A stretch of DNA of 64,000 nucleotides from Rhodanobacteraceae bacterium (GTDB lineage Bacteria; Pseudomonadota; Gammaproteobacteria; Xanthomonadales; SZUA-5): the NCBI GenBank assembly GCA_016713135.1, contig JADJPR010000003.1, forward strand, positions 62,001-126,000, given 5' to 3'. The notes below the pieces were generated by a model that saw nothing but the letters and a program-made list of their open reading frames with translations, was not told where the DNA came from and did no database searches. The translations under genes and the position numbers were made by a program. Each line of letters begins with the position of its first letter. Within the stretch, counting starts at the first letter, position 1. Shown here in pieces: positions 31,582 to 40,339 of this stretch.

Positions 31582-32085
31582 TCATGCGCGTTCCACCAGC
31601 TCCAGGCGCAGCGGCGTGGGGCCTCGCAGTTTCACTTGCTGGCCGGCCGGCAGTGACAGCCGTGCACCGCAGGCGCCGGCTTCGATCGGCAGTTCGCGCC
31701 CGTTGCGGCTGACCAGCACCGCCAGGGTCACGCTCGCCGGGCGGCCATAGTCGAAGATCTCGTTCAGCGCGGCGCGGATGGTGCGCCCGGTGTAGAGCAC
31801 GTCGTCGACCAGCACCAGGTGGCGGCCCTCCACATCCCAGGGGATGCTCGACGGACGCACCGTCGGGTGCATGCCGACGCGGGTGAAATCGTCGCGGTAG
31901 AAGCTGATGTCGAGCTCGCCGATAGGCTCTTCGACGCCCAGCGCTGCGGCCAGGTGGCGCGCCAGCCACACGCCGCCGGAGTGGATCCCGACCAGCCGCG
32001 GCGCCGCGATGTTGTGTTCCGCCAGGCGCACGCGGGTGGCGGTGACCAGGGCTTCGAGCAGTGGTTCAATGGCCGGCAAGTGCAA
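31582..32085 (-). CDS. pyrR: Bifunctional pyr operon regulator / uracil phosphoribosyltransferase PyrR
   Basis: A phosphoribosyltransferase-fold protein of about 167 residues. The PRPP motif is LVLVDDVLYTGRTIR; VGIHSGGVWLAR and ISFYRDDFTRVG are typical PyrR segments. I prefer a TTG start giving LHLPAIEPLLEALV because GGAGG lies six bases upstream, and only a short overlap with ruvX results; an ATG 17 codons further upstream would overlap ruvX by 71 bases. In Gram-positives PyrR attenuates pyr mRNA; in gammaproteobacteria the role beside pyrB is less settled. Confidence 0.9.
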   Translation of the reverse strand: MHLPAIEPLLEALVTATRVRLAEHNIAAPRLVGIHSGGVWLARHLAAALGVEEPIGELDISFYRDDFTRVGMHPTVRPSSIPWDVEGRHLVLVDDVLYTGRTIRAALNEIFDYGRPASVTLAVLVSRNGRELPIEAGACGARLSLPAGQQVKLRGPTPLRLELVERA

Positions 32086-32503
32086 GGTAGTCCTCCAGAA
32101 TGACGGCAGCTGCGTGCGCGTCGATGTCCACCGCATGTTTGCGGCGGGCGTTGCCGGCGGCGCGTTCGACTGCGAAGCGGCGCTTGGCCACCTGGGTCGA
32201 GCCGCGCTCGTCGTGTGCGATCACCGGCAGCCGGTAGCGCTCCTGCACTTTGCCGGCGAAGCTGCGTGCGCGCACGGTCATCGGCTGCTCGCCGCCCTCG
32301 CGGGTCAGCGGCAGTCCGACAACGAAGCCACCCGGCGCCCATTCGCCGACCAGCGCGTCGAGTGCCGTCCACAGCAGGTTCTCGGGCTGCATTGCCAGGG
32401 TCTTCAGCGGCCGCGCGCGCCCGGTCAGTTCATTGCCGACGGCGACGCCGAGATCACGCGTGCCCACATCGAGCCCGAGCCAGACGCCGGTCGCCGTGTT
32501 CAC
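32066..32503 (-). CDS. ruvX: Putative Holliday junction resolvase RuvX (YqgF)
   Basis: A 145-residue RNase H-fold protein: GLDVGTRDLGVAVGN near the start with the first catalytic Asp, VVGLPL in the middle, and HDERGSTQVA with DIDAHAAAVILEDYL at the end. The family acts in pre-16S rRNA 5' processing and has been proposed to resolve Holliday junctions. It starts one base after the algH stop and overlaps pyrR, giving the compact algH-ruvX-pyrR order known in related genomes. Confidence 0.95.
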   Translation of the reverse strand: MNTATGVWLGLDVGTRDLGVAVGNELTGRARPLKTLAMQPENLLWTALDALVGEWAPGGFVVGLPLTREGGEQPMTVRARSFAGKVQERYRLPVIAHDERGSTQVAKRRFAVERAAGNARRKHAVDIDAHAAAVILEDYLALAGH

Positions 32504-32504
32504 C

Positions 32505-33068
32505 TCAGGCGTGCCCGGCGTAGTCAGTCAGCAGGCGCATGTCGACGCCCGCCAGGCGCGCCGCGGCCTGCCAGCGCTGCTCCAGCGGAGTATCGAACAG
32601 GATCGAACCGCTTGCCGGTACGCTCAGCCAGGAGTTCTCGCGGATCTCGTCTTCCAGTTGCCCCGCGCCCCAGCCCGCATAGCCCAGCGCCACCAGCGCG
32701 CGCTGCGGACCGCGCCCCTCGGCCATCGCCGCCAGCACGTCGCGCGAGGTGGTGACTGCCACCTGGTCGGACACGCGGAAGGTGGAATCCCACGCAGAGC
32801 CCGCCTCGTGCACCACGAAACCGCGATCGGTCTGCACCGGGCCGCCGGCGTACACCGGCGTTTCCGCTAGTCCAGGCACCACGGTGCTGATGTTCATCTG
32901 CTCCAGCACCTCGCCCAGTATGAAGTTCGACAGGCGGTTGATCACGATGCCGAGCGCGCCCTCGGCGCTGTGCTGGCACAGCAGGGTCACACCGCGCGAG
33001 AAGTTCGGGTCGGCCAGGCCCGGCATCGCGATGAGCAGATGGTTGCCCAGGTAGGAAGAGGTCAGCAT
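32505..33068 (-). CDS. algH: AlgH/YqgE family protein (DUF179)
   Basis: A 187-residue protein of the YqgE/AlgH family: YLGNHLLIAMPGLADPNFSR at the start, GALGIVINRL, VYAGGPVQTDRGFVVH and LGYAGWGAGQLEDEI. Its molecular role is unknown; in Pseudomonas it was linked to alginate control, but conserved linkage with ruvX suggests a housekeeping role. It is the first gene of the minus-strand group. Confidence 0.94.
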   Translation of the reverse strand: MLTSSYLGNHLLIAMPGLADPNFSRGVTLLCQHSAEGALGIVINRLSNFILGEVLEQMNISTVVPGLAETPVYAGGPVQTDRGFVVHEAGSAWDSTFRVSDQVAVTTSRDVLAAMAEGRGPQRALVALGYAGWGAGQLEDEIRENSWLSVPASGSILFDTPLEQRWQAAARLAGVDMRLLTDYAGHA

Positions 33069-33254
33069 GGCGGCATTCTATCCCGCCGCATCCCGGATGG
33101 AGTGCGCCCGGACGGAGCGATTCGGTCACCGGTCAGGTGGTACCCGGTTCGAGGCGTGCGCCCGACCAGCGAGCCGACTGGCGTGGCGAGCGTCACATTC
33201 GGGTCCGCAATAGGAGGGCATACTGAATGCAGGCGCCGGATCGTCGGGGGCAAC

Positions 33255-35024
33255 ATGCAAGCGTTTCAATGGTTGGGTCGCTGCGCAATTGCGGCGATCG
33301 TTGCACTGGTTGCCGGGCACGCCCGGGCGCAGGTGCCGGATACCCTCTACCGGAGCAACTTCGAGAACGTCACCGATGCGCCGGCCAGTGATGCGGAGGC
33401 CGCGCGCTTCCTGACCCAAGCTACCTTTGGCCCGACACGTGCCGAGATTGCGCGGCTCCGGTCAATCGGCTACGGCCAATGGCTGGATCAACAGCTCTCG
33501 ATGCCGGCGACGCTGACCCGCCCGTGGCTGGATACGCTGGCCCAGAATACCGATTTCACGCTCAATTCCGGTCATCGCGTAGACCGCTGGTGGGTCCAGG
33601 CGGTCTACGCTCCGGACCAGTTGCGCCAGCGCGTGGCATTCGCCCTGAGTCAGATCCTGGTCGCATCCGAGAGCGGCGGCATCGACACCCGGATGGTCGC
33701 GGAATACACCGACATCATGGCTCGCGGTGCCTTCGGCACCTATCGCAATTTGCTCAACGAGGTAACGTTCAGCCCGACCATGGGCCAGTGGCTGACCTAT
33801 GTGCGCAACCGCGCTGCCTACCAGAGTGGCGGCTCCTTCGTGTTGCCGGACGAGAACTACGCCCGCGAAGTGATGCAGCTGTTTTCGTTCGGACTGGTCA
33901 AGCGCAATCTGGATTTCTCGCCGCAGCTTTCCGGCGGAAACCCGATTCCACCTACGACAACACGATCATCGCCGAGCTCGCACGGGTGTTCACCGGGCTT
34001 TCCTACCGGACGCACCAACTACACCGGAACCAGTTTCGGCAACAACACCAACGCCAATTTCGTGGCACCGATGGTGTGCTTCCCGATGGTCAGCGGCAGC
34101 AATTCCAACTACAGCGCAAATGGCCTGACGTTTCACGACATGGGGGCGAAGACGATCTTCGACGGGATCGTGCTGCCCGCCAACGCAACCAACAATCAGG
34201 CCAACTGCAACCAGGACTTCGCGAATGCGCTGAACGCCATTGCCAACCATGCCAGCGTCGCACCCTTCATCAGTCGGCAGCTGATCCAGCGCTTCGTCAC
34301 CAGCAACCCCTCGCCGGCCTACATCCAGCGTGTCGCCACGGTCTTCAACAACAACGGCTCTGGGGTACGCGGTGATTTCGCCGCGGTGATCCGGGCGGTG
34401 CTGATGGACAGTGAGGCGCGCGGTGCGCCTTCCGGCAACTTCGGCAAATTGCGTGAGCCGGTGCTGCGTCTGACCGCATTGTGGCGCGGCCTGGATGTGA
34501 TCCAGGGGCAACCGGAAACGTCGACCGGCAATGTCGGCAACATCAGCATGTCGCTTGGATTCGACAGCTCGCTCGCGCAGCGCCCGTACAACTCGCCGAC
34601 GGTGTTCAACTTCTACGAGCCGGATTTCCAGAATCCGGGCGCCCTGCAGAATGCCAACCTGTACTCGCCCGAGTTCCAGATCCTCAACGAGTCGTCGATC
34701 ACACGCCTCAACGACACCATCCAGAGCCGGATCGCGGACTGGTACGTCGGCAGCACGAGCTGCAATACCGTGACCCGGCCATGTGTGCCCTTCGCCCCGT
34801 ACGTGGCAATGATCCAGACCGCCAATGCCACCACTTACGGGCAACTCGTCGACGAATTCAACCTGCGGCTGATGTACGGCGCGATGAGCGCCAACATGCG
34901 CAGCGTCCTGGTGAACATGCTCAGCTCCCAGTCCACACCGACCACCGACGCAACGCGCATCTCGCGCATCCAGCAGTTACTGCGCGTGATCATCGTGTCC
35001 CCCGAATTCTCCGTGCAGCGCTGA
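33255..35024 (+). CDS. DUF1800 secreted protein with two compensating frame shifts
   Basis: A 589-residue exported protein with signal peptide ending GHARAQ. DUF1800 landmarks are FLTQATFGPTRAEIARLRSI, QRVAFALSQILV and DENYAREVMQLFSFGL. Between about 33948 and 34007 the expected sequence TYDNTIIAELARVFTGLSY lies in another frame: one base seems lost near 33949 and one gained near 34007. The 20-residue stretch read in the main frame is Ser/Pro-rich and unlike the family, so these are probably a sequencing error pair or a recent double mutation. DUF1800 genes typically precede a DUF1501 gene, as here. Function unknown. Confidence 0.85.
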   Translation: MQAFQWLGRCAIAAIVALVAGHARAQVPDTLYRSNFENVTDAPASDAEAARFLTQATFGPTRAEIARLRSIGYGQWLDQQLSMPATLTRPWLDTLAQNTDFTLNSGHRVDRWWVQAVYAPDQLRQRVAFALSQILVASESGGIDTRMVAEYTDIMARGAFGTYRNLLNEVTFSPTMGQWLTYVRNRAAYQSGGSFVLPDENYAREVMQLFSFGLVKRNLDFSPQLSGGNPIPPTTTRSSPSSHGCSPGFPTGRTNYTGTSFGNNTNANFVAPMVCFPMVSGSNSNYSANGLTFHDMGAKTIFDGIVLPANATNNQANCNQDFANALNAIANHASVAPFISRQLIQRFVTSNPSPAYIQRVATVFNNNGSGVRGDFAAVIRAVLMDSEARGAPSGNFGKLREPVLRLTALWRGLDVIQGQPETSTGNVGNISMSLGFDSSLAQRPYNSPTVFNFYEPDFQNPGALQNANLYSPEFQILNESSITRLNDTIQSRIADWYVGSTSCNTVTRPCVPFAPYVAMIQTANATTYGQLVDEFNLRLMYGAMSANMRSVLVNMLSSQSTPTTDATRISRIQQLLRVIIVSPEFSVQR

Positions 35025-35035
35025 GGAATCCGATC

Positions 35036-36655
35036 ATGTCCCGCATCCGTCGTGAACAGCGCCGCGAATTCCTCAAGCAGTTCTGCGCCACGCTTGCCGG
35101 GGGATCGGCTCTCTCGCTGATCCCGCAACTTCGCCTGATGCAGTCGGCACTGGCTGCCCCGGCTGGGGACACAGGGTACCGCGCGCTGGTCTGCGTGTTC
35201 CTCAATGGGGGCAGCGACAGCTTCAACTGGTTGGTGCCGAATGACGCGCGCCATGCGATCTACCTGGCCTCCCGCGGGGGCGTGTACAGCGGAACCAACG
35301 GCCCCCTGGGCCTGGCGCTGAACAGCCTGTTGCCGGTGAACCTCGCCGCTCCCGGGGGCGGTGCGCTCCCGGGTGGGGCGACCTATGGCCTGCATCCGGC
35401 CTGCGCGGACTGGACCTCGATCGACGACAACGGCGCGCAGAGCAACATGCCCGGACTGCAGACCCTGACCAACCAGGGCAAGATCGCGTGGCTGGCGAAC
35501 ACCGGGACCCTGGTGGTGCCGCTGACCAAGGCCACCTACAGTTCATTGCCGCGTCCGCCCCAACTGTACTCGCACAACGACCAGACCAACCTCTGGTTCC
35601 AGGGGCGCGAAACCGCGAACTTCCGCTACGGCTGGGGCGGTCAGGTGGCAGACCTGCTGTTTGGCCAGAACTCGCCGATCGTCGGCAGCACCCCGCCGTT
35701 GACGATGCCGATGAATGTCTCGTTCGCAGGCAGCAACCGTTTCCAGGTCGGAACGCAGGTGGTGCCTTACCAGATGTCCAGTTGCGGCGACCCGAATTCC
35801 GGAAACCCGTTCGCGGGTTCGATCGTCGGCACCAATTTCGCGAATTGCTCGGGAACCGACTCGCTGAACAATTTCCGCGCCTGCAGCAGCAGCACCCTGG
35901 ATGCGGACGACCAAGCCCTGTGCGCGTTGCTGGGTGCCAGCGGCAACCTGTTCCAGACCGAGCACGCTGCGACCATGCGCAGGGCCATGGACCTCGCCGG
36001 GCAGATGGGTCTGAAATTGACCGGAACGCCCAATCCCTCGCTGCTGAACACGCCATTTCGCGCGCTTGCCGACAATCAGGCGGTGGCGGGGTACAACCTG
36101 GCGGCCGATGGCAACAACACCCTCGCCGAGCAGCTGGCGATGGTTGCCCGCATGATCAAGGTACGCAGTCAGCTCGGACAGTCGCGCAACATCTTCTTCG
36201 TTTCGCTGGGTGGCTTCGATACCCATGCCACCCAGATGCCCGACAACGGCCAGCCACGGTTGCTGCGCCGGGTCTCGCGCGCGCTCGGCGCCTTCTACCA
36301 GGCCCTGGTCGAAATGGGCGTGGAGAACAGCGTCACGACATTCACCATGAGTGAGTTCTCGCGAACACTGAACTCGAATGGAGATGGCAGCGACCATGCG
36401 TGGGGTGGCACCCATCTGGTGATGGGCGGTGCCGTCAACGGAGGCAATGCCACCAGCGGGCGCCTGTATGGCACTTTCCCCGATCTGACCCTGAACGGCC
36501 CCGACTGCTTCTCACGTGGGCAGATGATCCCGACCACGGCGATGGACCAGATGGCCGCTACCCTGGCCAGCTGGATGGGTCTCAGCGCCGGTCAGGTCGA
36601 TGCCATCTTCCCGAACCTATCGAATTTCTCCAGCGCGAACCTCGGGTTCATGTGA
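35036..36655 (+). CDS. DUF1501 (alkaline-phosphatase-like) protein with Tat signal
   Basis: A 539-residue protein. The N-terminus RREQRREFLKQFCATLAGG contains a twin-arginine motif (RREFLK), so it is likely exported folded. The core contains LVCVFLNGGSDSFNWLVP, SHNDQTNLWFQG, FFVSLGGFDTHATQ and DHAWGGTHLVMGG, the usual DUF1501 blocks of a phosphatase/sulfatase-like fold with likely metal ligands (D, H). GAGGA lies eight bases before the ATG. It starts 11 bases after the DUF1800 gene and the pair almost certainly works together in the periplasm or at the surface. Substrate unknown. Confidence 0.9.
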   Translation: MSRIRREQRREFLKQFCATLAGGSALSLIPQLRLMQSALAAPAGDTGYRALVCVFLNGGSDSFNWLVPNDARHAIYLASRGGVYSGTNGPLGLALNSLLPVNLAAPGGGALPGGATYGLHPACADWTSIDDNGAQSNMPGLQTLTNQGKIAWLANTGTLVVPLTKATYSSLPRPPQLYSHNDQTNLWFQGRETANFRYGWGGQVADLLFGQNSPIVGSTPPLTMPMNVSFAGSNRFQVGTQVVPYQMSSCGDPNSGNPFAGSIVGTNFANCSGTDSLNNFRACSSSTLDADDQALCALLGASGNLFQTEHAATMRRAMDLAGQMGLKLTGTPNPSLLNTPFRALADNQAVAGYNLAADGNNTLAEQLAMVARMIKVRSQLGQSRNIFFVSLGGFDTHATQMPDNGQPRLLRRVSRALGAFYQALVEMGVENSVTTFTMSEFSRTLNSNGDGSDHAWGGTHLVMGGAVNGGNATSGRLYGTFPDLTLNGPDCFSRGQMIPTTAMDQMAATLASWMGLSAGQVDAIFPNLSNFSSANLGFM

Positions 36656-36660
36656 GGAGA

Positions 36661-36760
36661 GAGTGAGTGGTGAGTAATGAGTGGTGAGCAAGAGCCGGCA
36701 AGGCCGACCTGACCCGGCGTCGCCGGCTGTTACTCACCACTCACTACTCACCATTCACAC
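36661..36760. repeat. Inverted repeat with arms built from GAGTGGTGAGTAAT words
   Basis: The left arm is GTGAGTGGTGAGTAATGAGT followed by GGTGAGCAAG. The right arm, TTACTCACCACTCACTACTC then ACCATTCAC, pairs over roughly 28 bases. It lies exactly between two convergent genes, where such a structure could end transcription from both sides. Confidence 0.88.
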
Positions 36761-36762
36761 CC

Positions 36763-37629
36763 TCAGCGCATTGACACATCTCCGGCCACGAACTGCCAGG
36801 TCCGGGTGATGTGCAGGATGTCGATTTCCTCCTTGCCCTGCGGAACCGGCGTGAATGGCGCCGACAGTTCGACGATCCGTTGCGCGGCGTCGTCGAGAAC
36901 TGCCTGGCCCGAGGAGCGAATGATGTCGATCCGTTCCAGGCTGCCGTCCTTGTTGATCGCCACGGTCAGAACCAGGCTGCCTTCGAGTTTGCGCCGGCGA
37001 GCTTCGTCCGGGTAATTCAGGTTGCCGACGCGCTCGACTCGCGCCACCCATGCGGCCATGTAGTTGGCATAGGCGTACTCGCGGGTGTTGGCCGAAATGA
37101 ACTTGCGCTTGGGGCGCTTGGCATATGCCTGGGCCTGGCGGTCGAGTTCCGAGGCGAGGCGGGCCATTTCCATGCTGCGTTCGATCGGAATCTCGTCGCG
37201 CGGGAGTTCGCGCTGGCGGCGCTCTTCGCGCGGCTGGACCGGGCTTACCTGCAGCGCAGACTGGTCCTGGGTGAGCACCGGTGTGGGCGCCGTCTCCGCG
37301 GGCTTGGGCGCAGGCGCCGCCGCACGGACAGGCATTGGCGCCACGCCCTCCTCGGGTTTGGGTACAGGCGAAGTGAACACCTGGGTCGGGCGCTTCGCCT
37401 CCTCACTGGTGCCGCCGCCGGCCTGAGCGGCATTGGCCAGGAAATCCGCCTTGTCCGGGGTCTCCTGGGTGGCTGATTGCACCAGGATCACGTCCAGCGC
37501 GGGCAGCGCCGACCCGGGCGAATCCTCGTCCGTGAAGCCCACGCCGAAGATCAGCACCGCATGGATCACGGTGGCGAACAGCAGGGTCAGCGACAGGCGG
37601 TCGCCGCTATCGATCGGTGCCGCACTCAC
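36763..37629 (-). CDS. tonB: TonB-family energy transducer
   Basis: A 288-residue protein. It has a short cytoplasmic start, one membrane helix (LSLTLLFATVIHAVLIFGVG) and a Pro/Ala-rich periplasmic spacer (about 75-150). A C-terminal TonB domain contains YPDEARRRKLEGSLVLTVAI and GSLERIDIIRSSGQAVLDDA. It would couple proton-motive force (through ExbB/D) to outer-membrane receptors. The start codon overlaps the gshB stop by four bases, so it is co-translated downstream of gshB. Confidence 0.92.
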   Translation of the reverse strand: MSAAPIDSGDRLSLTLLFATVIHAVLIFGVGFTDEDSPGSALPALDVILVQSATQETPDKADFLANAAQAGGGTSEEAKRPTQVFTSPVPKPEEGVAPMPVRAAAPAPKPAETAPTPVLTQDQSALQVSPVQPREERRQRELPRDEIPIERSMEMARLASELDRQAQAYAKRPKRKFISANTREYAYANYMAAWVARVERVGNLNYPDEARRRKLEGSLVLTVAINKDGSLERIDIIRSSGQAVLDDAAQRIVELSAPFTPVPQGKEEIDILHITRTWQFVAGDVSMR

Positions 37630-38573
37630 TCGCGCATCGCCTCGAGCCGGTCGAACAGCATGCCGGCAATGTTGATGCCAAATTGTGCGTCGAGTTCGCG
37701 GATGCAGGTCGGGCTGGTCACGTTCACCTCGGTGAGATAACTGCCGATCACGTCGAGTCCGACGAACACCAGTCCACGCCGCTTCAGTTCCGGCCCCACC
37801 TCACTGCAGATCCAGCGATCGCGCTCGCTCAGCGGCTGGCCGCGACCGCTGCCGCCCTTGGCGAGATTGCCGCGGAACTCGCCGGCGCGCGGGATGCGCG
37901 CCAGTGCGTAGGGCACCGGTTCGCCGTCGATCATCAGGATGCGCTTGTCGCCGTCGACGATCTCGGGGATGTAGCGCTGGATCAGCGCAGCCCTCGTGCC
38001 TTCCTGCGTGACCGTCTCGAAAATCACATTGAGGTTGGGATCCTCGAGGTTCACCCGGAAGATCGAGGTGCCGCCCATCGAGTCCAGCACCTTGACCACC
38101 GACGGCCCGTGCTCTGCGACAAAACCGCGCAGGTCGGACGGCTGGCGCGACACCAGCGTCGGCGGACAGCACTGCGGGAACAGCGCGGTGAACAACTTCT
38201 CGTTGGCATCGCGCAGCGCGGCCGGCCGGTTGACCACGTGTGCGCCCTGCGCCTCGGCGCGTTCCAGGATCTGGGTGTCGTAGAGGTACTCGGAGTCGAA
38301 CGGAGGATCCTTGCGCATCAGGATCCAGTCAAACTCGCCAGCGTCATGGATCCGGGGCTCACTCTGTTCGAACCAGCCGTGCGGGTCATCCTTGACGCGG
38401 GTCGGGCGGGTGCGCAGCCAGGCGCGGCCGTTGGCGAGTCCCAGGTCGCGCTGCTCCAGCACGTGGATTTCATGCCCGCGGCGCTGTGCCTCCAGCAACA
38501 TCGCGAAGGTCGAGTCCTTGTGAATTTTCAGCTTCTGGATCGGATCCATCAGCACGGCCAGGCGGCGGGGCAT
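37626..38573 (-). CDS. gshB: Glutathione synthetase
   Basis: A 315-residue ATP-grasp enzyme joining gamma-glutamylcysteine and glycine. MDPIQKLKIHKDSTFAMLLE near the start, MRKDPPFDSEYLYDT, VVKVLDSMGGTSIFRV and GDKRILMIDGEPVPYALARI are diagnostic of prokaryotic GshB. It is transcribed divergently from pilG and followed by tonB. This gshB/pil neighbourhood is standard in Pseudomonas and Xanthomonas relatives. Confidence 0.97.
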   Translation of the reverse strand: MPRRLAVLMDPIQKLKIHKDSTFAMLLEAQRRGHEIHVLEQRDLGLANGRAWLRTRPTRVKDDPHGWFEQSEPRIHDAGEFDWILMRKDPPFDSEYLYDTQILERAEAQGAHVVNRPAALRDANEKLFTALFPQCCPPTLVSRQPSDLRGFVAEHGPSVVKVLDSMGGTSIFRVNLEDPNLNVIFETVTQEGTRAALIQRYIPEIVDGDKRILMIDGEPVPYALARIPRAGEFRGNLAKGGSGRGQPLSERDRWICSEVGPELKRRGLVFVGLDVIGSYLTEVNVTSPTCIRELDAQFGINIAGMLFDRLEAMRE

Positions 38574-38752
38574 GCGCCAACTCCTTGAAACGACGGGATT
38601 TGCCCCTTCGGCGCGAGTGCTGCTGCCGGGGGGCTCGCCTATTATGCCTGCGCAGGTGCAAAATCCCCTGTATCGTGATCGGGTAAAGTCCGGTCAGCAA
38701 GGCGCAGACGGGTGTCGGGAATCGAGCAAGCACAAACACTTGCAACGCAATC

Positions 38753-38781
38753 TTGACATTCGTTGGAGGCTTGGCTAAAGA
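38753..38781 (+). promoter_or_regulatory. Candidate sigma-70 promoter of the pil-chp cluster
   Basis: A perfect -35 TTGACA is separated by 17 bases from TAAAGA (weak -10). It lies in the 332-base divergent gap between gshB and pilG, about 120 bases before the pilG start. Nothing else of note was seen in this gap. Confidence 0.5.
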
Positions 38782-38905
38782 GCTTCAGGAGAGTTCTCGC
38801 GATCTGGCAGGCATGCGGTCGACGAGGGGGGCACGATCCAGGCCGGCGCACGCCGGCACAGGGCGGCAGCGCGTCGCACTGACGACAAACGTGGCGGAGG
38901 TGGGA

Positions 38906-39325
38906 GTGGACGAGTCGCAGAACAAGGGAAGCCTCGCCGGGCTGCGAGTGATGGTCATCGACGACAGCAAGACCATCCGCAGGACTGCCGAAACATTGCT
39001 CAAGAAGGAAGGCTGTGACGTGGTCACCGCCACCGACGGGTTCGAGGCGCTGGCCAAGATCTCGGACCACCAGCCGCACATCATTTTCGTCGACATCATG
39101 ATGCCGCGCCTGGATGGCTATCAGACGTGTGCGCTGATCAAGAACAATCAGGTGTTCAAAGGCACGCCGGTGATCATGCTGTCCAGCAAGGATGGCCTGT
39201 TCGACAAGGCACGCGGCCGCATCGTTGGTTCGGAACAGTACCTGACCAAGCCGTTCACCCGCGAAGAACTGCTCGGTGCGATCCGTCGCTACGTCGACGC
39301 GCGCACCGCGGCACCTCAGCACTAG
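38906..39325 (+). CDS. pilG: Twitching motility response regulator PilG
   Basis: A 139-residue stand-alone receiver. MVIDDSKTIRRTAETLLKKE, IIFVDIMMPRLDGYQTC (acceptor Asp), VIMLSSKDGLFDKARGRIVG and YLTKPF closely follow Pseudomonas PilG. I chose the GTG giving VDESQNKGSL because GGAGG sits about seven bases upstream and the length fits; the frame is open about 50 codons further upstream but that extension is not PilG-like. ChpA is its expected kinase; in Pseudomonas it promotes pilus extension and cAMP signalling. Confidence 0.95.
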   Translation: MDESQNKGSLAGLRVMVIDDSKTIRRTAETLLKKEGCDVVTATDGFEALAKISDHQPHIIFVDIMMPRLDGYQTCALIKNNQVFKGTPVIMLSSKDGLFDKARGRIVGSEQYLTKPFTREELLGAIRRYVDARTAAPQH

Positions 39326-39354
39326 TCAGGGAACATGCCGACGGGGAGGTCTGC

Positions 39355-39723
39355 ATGGCACGGATACTGATCGTCGACGACTCGCCCACCGACGTCCGCG
39401 TACTCAGCGGCATGCTGGAACGGGCCGGGCATCAGGTTTCTTCGGCCGCCAGCGCAGAGGATGGCATCGCCCGCGCGCGGCAGGAATTGCCAGACCTGAT
39501 CCTGATGGACGTGATCATGCCCGGGACCAACGGTTTCCAGGCGACGCGCACGCTGAGTCGGGATCCTGACACCTCGCACATCCCGGTGATCATCTGCACC
39601 ACCAAGAACATGGAAACCGACCGCATCTGGGGCATGCGCCAGGGTGCGAAGGACTTCATCACCAAGCCGCCCGGCGAGCGCGATCTCGTGGCGCGGATCC
39701 AGTCCCTGTTGAAGGCATCCTGA
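39355..39723 (+). CDS. pilH: Twitching motility response regulator PilH
   Basis: A 122-residue receiver: ILIVDDSPTDVRVLSGMLER, LILMDVIMPGTNGFQATR (acceptor Asp), CTTKNMETDRIWGMRQGAKD and ITKPPGE match PilH. GGGGAGGT stands just before the ATG. In Pseudomonas PilH counteracts PilG and draws phosphate from the kinase. It sits between pilG and pilI in one transcript. Confidence 0.95.
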   Translation: MARILIVDDSPTDVRVLSGMLERAGHQVSSAASAEDGIARARQELPDLILMDVIMPGTNGFQATRTLSRDPDTSHIPVIICTTKNMETDRIWGMRQGAKDFITKPPGERDLVARIQSLLKAS

Positions 39724-39733
39724 GGAAGCATCG

Positions 39734-40288
39734 ATGGTCGATCTGCCCGAAGGCGCTGCGCTGAATCCGTTCACGATCCTGCTCGACTACGAGCGCCGCA
39801 GCCTTTCGCATGTCGCCGGCCTGCCGGAGCAGCTGGACGCGCCGGGTCTCTGGCGCGCCATCGCCTATCGTCTCGGCGATGCCTTCCTCGTCAGCGACAT
39901 CTCCGAAGTCAACGAAATCCTGATGTTCCCGCAGATCACCCCGGTGCCAGGCACCAAGGCATGGTTGCTCGGTATCGCGAATGTGCGCGGCAACCTGGTG
40001 ACCGTGGTGCATCTGCGCGGATTCCTGGAAGGCGAGCCCTTCCGCGTCAACGAACGTACCCGCGTGCTCGTCGTGCGCCTGGCCAGTGGTAGCGTCGGTC
40101 TCGTGGTCGACGAAGTCCTTGGCCAGCGCAGCTTCGTCGAGGAGAACATGCGCGACATCGAGAACTACGCGGATTCGCCGGTCAGCCGTTTCCTCGAGAG
40201 CGAGTATCGGCAAGGGCAATCGAGTTGGGGTGTTTTCAGCATGAACGCGCTCATGCGGGCGCCGGATTTCATGCAGGCAGCGGCCTGA
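39734..40288 (+). CDS. pilI: CheW-like adaptor PilI
   Basis: A 184-residue CheW-domain protein: VSDISEVNEILMFPQITPVP, WLLGIANVRGNLVTVVHLRG and VGLVVDEVLGQRSF. It links receptor PilJ to kinase ChpA. GAGGAAG precedes the ATG by a few bases; it starts ten bases after pilH. Confidence 0.94.
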   Translation: MVDLPEGAALNPFTILLDYERRSLSHVAGLPEQLDAPGLWRAIAYRLGDAFLVSDISEVNEILMFPQITPVPGTKAWLLGIANVRGNLVTVVHLRGFLEGEPFRVNERTRVLVVRLASGSVGLVVDEVLGQRSFVEENMRDIENYADSPVSRFLESEYRQGQSSWGVFSMNALMRAPDFMQAAA

Positions 40289-40339
40289 AGCGGCCGACTA
40301 TCGGGGTTTGGACGGGACGACAGTGGGGGTTATAGAGCG

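Noticed and set aside
38753..38905. A possible 51-residue N-terminal extension of PilG
   Set aside because: The extension is unlike PilG, lacks a ribosome binding site and overlaps the likely promoter; the GTG with GGAGG upstream gives the expected length.
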